This document shows, piece after piece, positions 61,272-64,000 of a stretch of DNA of 64,000 nt. Source of the DNA: Brevibacillus laterosporus LMG 15441 (GTDB taxonomy: Bacteria; Bacillota; Bacilli; Brevibacillales; Brevibacillaceae). The notes beneath the pieces are model-generated. The model ran no database searches, was not told where the DNA came from, and saw nothing but the letters and a program-made list of their open reading frames with translations. Position 1 is the first letter of the stretch. Every line of letters starts with the position of its first letter. The DNA lies in contig NZ_CP007806.1 in NCBI RefSeq assembly GCF_000219535.2, positions 2,886,501 through 2,950,500 of the forward strand, read 5' to 3'. The position numbers were made by a program, and so were the translations under genes.

Positions 61272-61721
61272 TTAGAGCTCATACTGCAATAATGGCAGCA
61301 TCCTATCTTTCCACACAGTAGAAGGTATTTCTCCTATTTGTCTAGCTCCCATTTTTAAATAAAATCCTTTTGCATGAGGATCGCTGTCAATCGTAAATTT
61401 GTCTATTCCTAATTCAATTGCTTTTTCTTTTACAAAGCTCCATAAAATGCTACCGTATCCCTGCCCCTTATAGTCCCGATGCATGTAAAGGAAATCGAGG
61501 CTATCAAGCTTTTTCCTCACAAATGAAAAAAAGCCAATGACTCTGCCTTCCTTTTCTAGCACATAAACATGATTTTTTTCTATGTATGCTTGGTTTATGG
61601 TTAAGTCCTCTTTACAAGCTAAAATAAACGCCTCGTCATAATCCCATGTTGCCTTAGAATCTAGAGCAAGTTGGCTTAGTTCCTCTGCTTCCGATACAAG
61701 GGCCTCTCTAAGTATCATCAC
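61272..61721 (-). CDS. GNAT-family acetyltransferase
   Basis: A 149-residue N-acetyltransferase. The acetyl-CoA loop region is YMHRDYKGQGYGSILWSFVK (Q/RxxGxG/A pattern), followed by LGIDKFTIDSDPHAKGFYLK and the C-terminal GARQIGEIPS. Substrate unknown. Start ATG-ATG at 61721 follows GGGGGTGA. Monocistronic. Confidence 0.85.
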   Translation of the reverse strand: MMILREALVSEAEELSQLALDSKATWDYDEAFILACKEDLTINQAYIEKNHVYVLEKEGRVIGFFSFVRKKLDSLDFLYMHRDYKGQGYGSILWSFVKEKAIELGIDKFTIDSDPHAKGFYLKMGARQIGEIPSTVWKDRMLPLLQYEL

Positions 61722-61774
61722 CCATTCACCCCCAGGTATATCTTGTGTCTACACTCGACTAGAAACAATTATCA

Positions 61775-62065
61775 TCAGCTCAGTAGTTTCTTCCATAGTT
61801 CATCATAGTCGCCATTTACTCGTAAATTTTTGAGTTCTTCATCGGTGCTTGCTATTGGTATATCTCGCTTTGTTGCTATTGATCCTACATGATTTTTACA
61901 ATACGTTGATCTAGCTATTATTTGAATGTCTTTGCTTTCTCGATTAGGAATCGCACACTGAATGTAAGAGGCATTTGCTTCACATTGAATACATGTTAAG
62001 TTAGTTGGAATGAGTTGCAATGGTTTTAATAGTTCAACGTTTACGTATGCTTTCTTGTCTGACAT
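61775..62065 (-). CDS. uncharacterised cysteine-containing protein
   Basis: A 96-residue protein. CIQCEANASYIQCA and a later CKNH hint at a metal site (C-x2-C…C…C-x2-H), but no family is recognised. It is soluble, mixed alpha/beta, with no signal peptide. GGAGG precedes the ATG at 62065 (MSDKKAYV); the longer frame to 62086 lacks a ribosome binding site. Alone, 53 bases upstream of the GNAT gene on the same strand. Confidence 0.6.
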   Translation of the reverse strand: MSDKKAYVNVELLKPLQLIPTNLTCIQCEANASYIQCAIPNRESKDIQIIARSTYCKNHVGSIATKRDIPIASTDEELKNLRVNGDYDELWKKLLS

Positions 62066-62263
62066 TTGATTCCTCCAATATTTCATTATGACTGTTTTAT
62101 ATTTGTATGATCTTCATTCATTCTATCTTTACATATTGTATGTCGCTATTGACAATAGTCTACTATATGAGCATGTAACATTTGGAATTTATATAATCTT
62201 ATATTATAATTCTTTATATGTAAAATAGGTGTTTTCATCATTTCTATTTTTTCTCATATCAAT

Positions 62264-62304
62264 ATCAATGATACGGAGTGTTTCTAGAAGTCCGTATCAT
62301 TGAT
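62264..62304. other. strong hairpin downstream of the SNF2 gene
   Basis: ATCAATGATACGGA and TCCGTATCATTGAT are perfect 14-base arms around 13 bases. No T run follows on either strand. It lies about 40 bases after the helicase stop and may block or process the 3' end. Confidence 0.5.
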
Positions 62305-62345
62305 CGTTTGTAAAACACAAATCCTCTTCGTGTATACATATTTCA

Positions 62346-64000
62346 TCAAATCATCAAAATCTCCCTGATTTCCTGCTCCGTTAAAGTAGATAAAGCTTCA
62401 TGACCTGGCTGAATTACTTCCTCAATTAGATTTTTCTTTTTCTGCTGAAGCTCGTACATTTTCTCTTCCACTGTGCCTTGAGTGACCAGACGTAGAACCT
62501 GCACTACGTTTTTCTGTCCTATTCGATGGGCACGATCAGCTGCTTGCTGTTCTACAGCTGGGTTCCACCATAGATCATAGAGAATAACCGTGTCTGCCCC
62601 GGTCAGGTTCAAGCCAGTGCCACCTGCTTTTAAGGAAAGAAGAAACAATTCTCGCTCCCCTTCATTAAATCTGTTACACAGCTCAACCCGTTCAGCAGCG
62701 GGTGTACTCCCATCCAAATAAAAGTACGGTACCCCCAAATACCCCAGCTCACGACCAATTAATCCAAGCATCTGGGTAAATTGAGAGAACACCAGTATTC
62801 GTTTCCCAGCGCTTAGGCACTCTTGAATAACCTCTAGCAATTGTTCAAGCTTGGCGGAGCTTCCTGCGTAGTCCTCGACAAACAGAGCAGGATGACAGCA
62901 TATCTGGCGAAGCCTAGTCAAACCAGCTAGAATTTTAATCTTGTTTTTCTGAAAGTCATCCTCATCCAAATGTTTTAATGTCTCCTCCTGTAATTTTGCC
63001 AGATAGGCGACATATAATTTTTTCTGATCTGGTAGAAGCGCAGACGCTTGCAGTGATTCAATCTTTTCGGGGAGTTCCTTTAATACATCGGTTTTCACGC
63101 GGCGTAATATAAACGGTCGAATTTTTTTAGCTACCACTTCTTGCGTTACATTATGGAACGCCTTTCTATTCTGAAAGAGTTCTGGGAACACGGCGTCAAA
63201 GATCGACCACAATTCCTCCAGTTTGTTTTCCACAGGTGTTCCAGTAAGAGCAAAGCGATACTTGGCCTGAATTTCCTTTACTGCCTGTGCCGTTTGAGTG
63301 ACGTAATTTTTGAAAGCCTGTGCCTCGTCCAAAATAAGAGTATGAAACATCGAGGCAGCATACAAATCAATATCCCTACGCAGTAGTGGGTAAGAGGTAA
63401 TGATAACATCTGCCCCTGATGCTTCTCGTATGATGCTAGTGCGCTCCACCCTGCTGCCATCAGCGATGACTGTCTGAATCTCGGGTGCAAATCTTTTCAG
63501 CTCATTGCGCCAGTTGTACACCAAAGAAGCTGGGCAGACAATTAACGCTGGCACTCCCTGCTCTCGGATCTCTGGTAGCACGGACACGATAAAAGCGATG
63601 CTTTGCAATGTTTTGCCCAGTCCCATATCATCTGCTAGAATACCGCCAAAACGATAGTGCGCTAACGTTTTCATCCATTGAAATCCATATATCTGGTAGT
63701 CTCGAAGTACATGAGCTACGCTTTCGGGTACAGGAAAATCCAGATTGTCAGGATTTCGGATATTTTCTAAAAGACGTCGAAGCGATTTGCCCAGCTTGAC
63801 GTTCTTGCCCCTTTCATGTGAATCAATCAAATGAAGTCCACGGACTAATGGAAGGCGTAGATTCGCTTCCTTCCACTCCTCTTTTCGTATTCCTAGCTCA
63901 TTTATAAAGAGGGAAACCTCCTGGAACTCCACACTTTCCAACGGTAATAATGCTCCATTAGGTAATCGATAGTATTTTCGCTTCTCTTCAAGCGATTTCA
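62346..64000 (-). CDS. SNF2-family helicase, partial (runs off the right edge)
   Basis: At least 551 residues of the C-terminal part of a Swi2/Snf2 ATPase. Motifs: DDMGLGKTLQSIAFI (Walker A), LDEAQAFKN (DExH-like), LTGTPVENKLEELWSIFD, VFSQFTQMLGLI and DRAHRIGQKNVVQV (motif VI). The frame stays open to base 64000 (…RKYYRLPNGALLPLESVEF), so the start is outside the window; the Met codon at 63941 is internal. Bacterial homologs (YwqA, HepA/RapA-like) remodel nucleoprotein or act with RNA polymerase. Role not fixed. Confidence 0.92.
   Translation of the reverse strand, partial: KSLEEKRKYYRLPNGALLPLESVEFQEVSLFINELGIRKEEWKEANLRLPLVRGLHLIDSHERGKNVKLGKSLRRLLENIRNPDNLDFPVPESVAHVLRDYQIYGFQWMKTLAHYRFGGILADDMGLGKTLQSIAFIVSVLPEIREQGVPALIVCPASLVYNWRNELKRFAPEIQTVIADGSRVERTSIIREASGADVIITSYPLLRRDIDLYAASMFHTLILDEAQAFKNYVTQTAQAVKEIQAKYRFALTGTPVENKLEELWSIFDAVFPELFQNRKAFHNVTQEVVAKKIRPFILRRVKTDVLKELPEKIESLQASALLPDQKKLYVAYLAKLQEETLKHLDEDDFQKNKIKILAGLTRLRQICCHPALFVEDYAGSSAKLEQLLEVIQECLSAGKRILVFSQFTQMLGLIGRELGYLGVPYFYLDGSTPAAERVELCNRFNEGERELFLLSLKAGGTGLNLTGADTVILYDLWWNPAVEQQAADRAHRIGQKNVVQVLRLVTQGTVEEKMYELQQKKKNLIEEVIQPGHEALSTLTEQEIREILMI

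Noticed and set aside
1-64000. tRNA, rRNA, CRISPR arrays and complete insertion sequences
   Set aside because: None was recognised by eye on either strand; a tRNAscan or Infernal run would settle it.

Overview
The window reads as chromosome of a spore-forming, low-GC Gram-positive bacterium. Most genes have strong AGGAGG-type ribosome binding sites, many hairpin-plus-T-run terminators are present, and there are spoVA genes, a globin-coupled chemoreceptor, a dimeric glycyl-tRNA synthetase, the mrfA/mrfB repair pair and a Zur and a Fur box of Bacillus type. Family resemblance and base composition suggest Brevibacillus (perhaps the B. laterosporus side of the genus), but that is inference. No rRNA, tRNA, CRISPR array, intact transposon or prophage was found.

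Layout. 0.4-4.0 kb: a two-gene ABC exporter. 5-12.5 kb: a DinB-like protein, mrfB-mrfA, an Rrf2 regulator and a tetR-DUF47-pit phosphate uptake unit with a clear promoter and operator. 12.7-13.6 kb: a Zur box in front of the broken remains of a ycgR/ycgQ-type pair. 13.7-19.4 kb: an FAD oxidoreductase, SMI1/KNR4 and VOC proteins, peptide deformylase, a DUF2905 protein and a HemAT-like oxygen sensor. 20-25.3 kb is the most disturbed stretch: a phospholipase C-like gene, then scraps of brnQ and a tyrosine recombinase, then a single reading frame that joins a YcaO cyclodehydratase piece to a MalT-like regulator and is broken by two in-frame stops, then a frameshifted FMN-binding protein. 26-39 kb: a Fur-controlled heme oxygenase-like gene, glyQS with a long structured leader, a CBS-domain membrane protein, YitT, an amino acid permease with a divergent LysR regulator, a VanY-like carboxypeptidase, glutamate dehydrogenase, HIT and MFS proteins.

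39-44.4 kb is a coherent metabolic neighbourhood: a class II aldolase and an MtnA-type isomerase, a DeoR regulator, a NupC nucleoside transporter and purine nucleoside phosphorylase. Together they suggest uptake and phosphorolysis of nucleosides, including 5'-modified ones, and cleavage of the sugar phosphate to DHAP and an aldehyde. 44.7-47.2 kb holds an SLH-like secreted protein and a polysaccharide deacetylase. 47.2-47.6 kb has an orphan promoter-like palindrome, a possible short minus-strand transcript and a gene scrap. 47.6-51.05 kb is a vitamin B12 uptake operon behind a cobalamin riboswitch.

51.4-54.5 kb is a sporulation cluster (DUF421-DUF1657 fusion, spoVAC, spoVAD, spoVAE, DUF1657) resembling the extra, mobile spoVA operons. 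54.6-55.9 kb is a graveyard of a two-component/ABC transporter module. 56-64 kb carries an ECF sigma factor with its probable membrane anti-sigma factor, a DUF4870 protein, a Tyr/Asn-rich cupin, a 52-residue hydrophilic protein, an internally deleted ANT(6) aminoglycoside adenylyltransferase, a GNAT acetyltransferase, an unknown protein and the 3' part of a SNF2 helicase. Unusually many genes are broken, so genuine decay and sequencing or assembly error both need to be considered.
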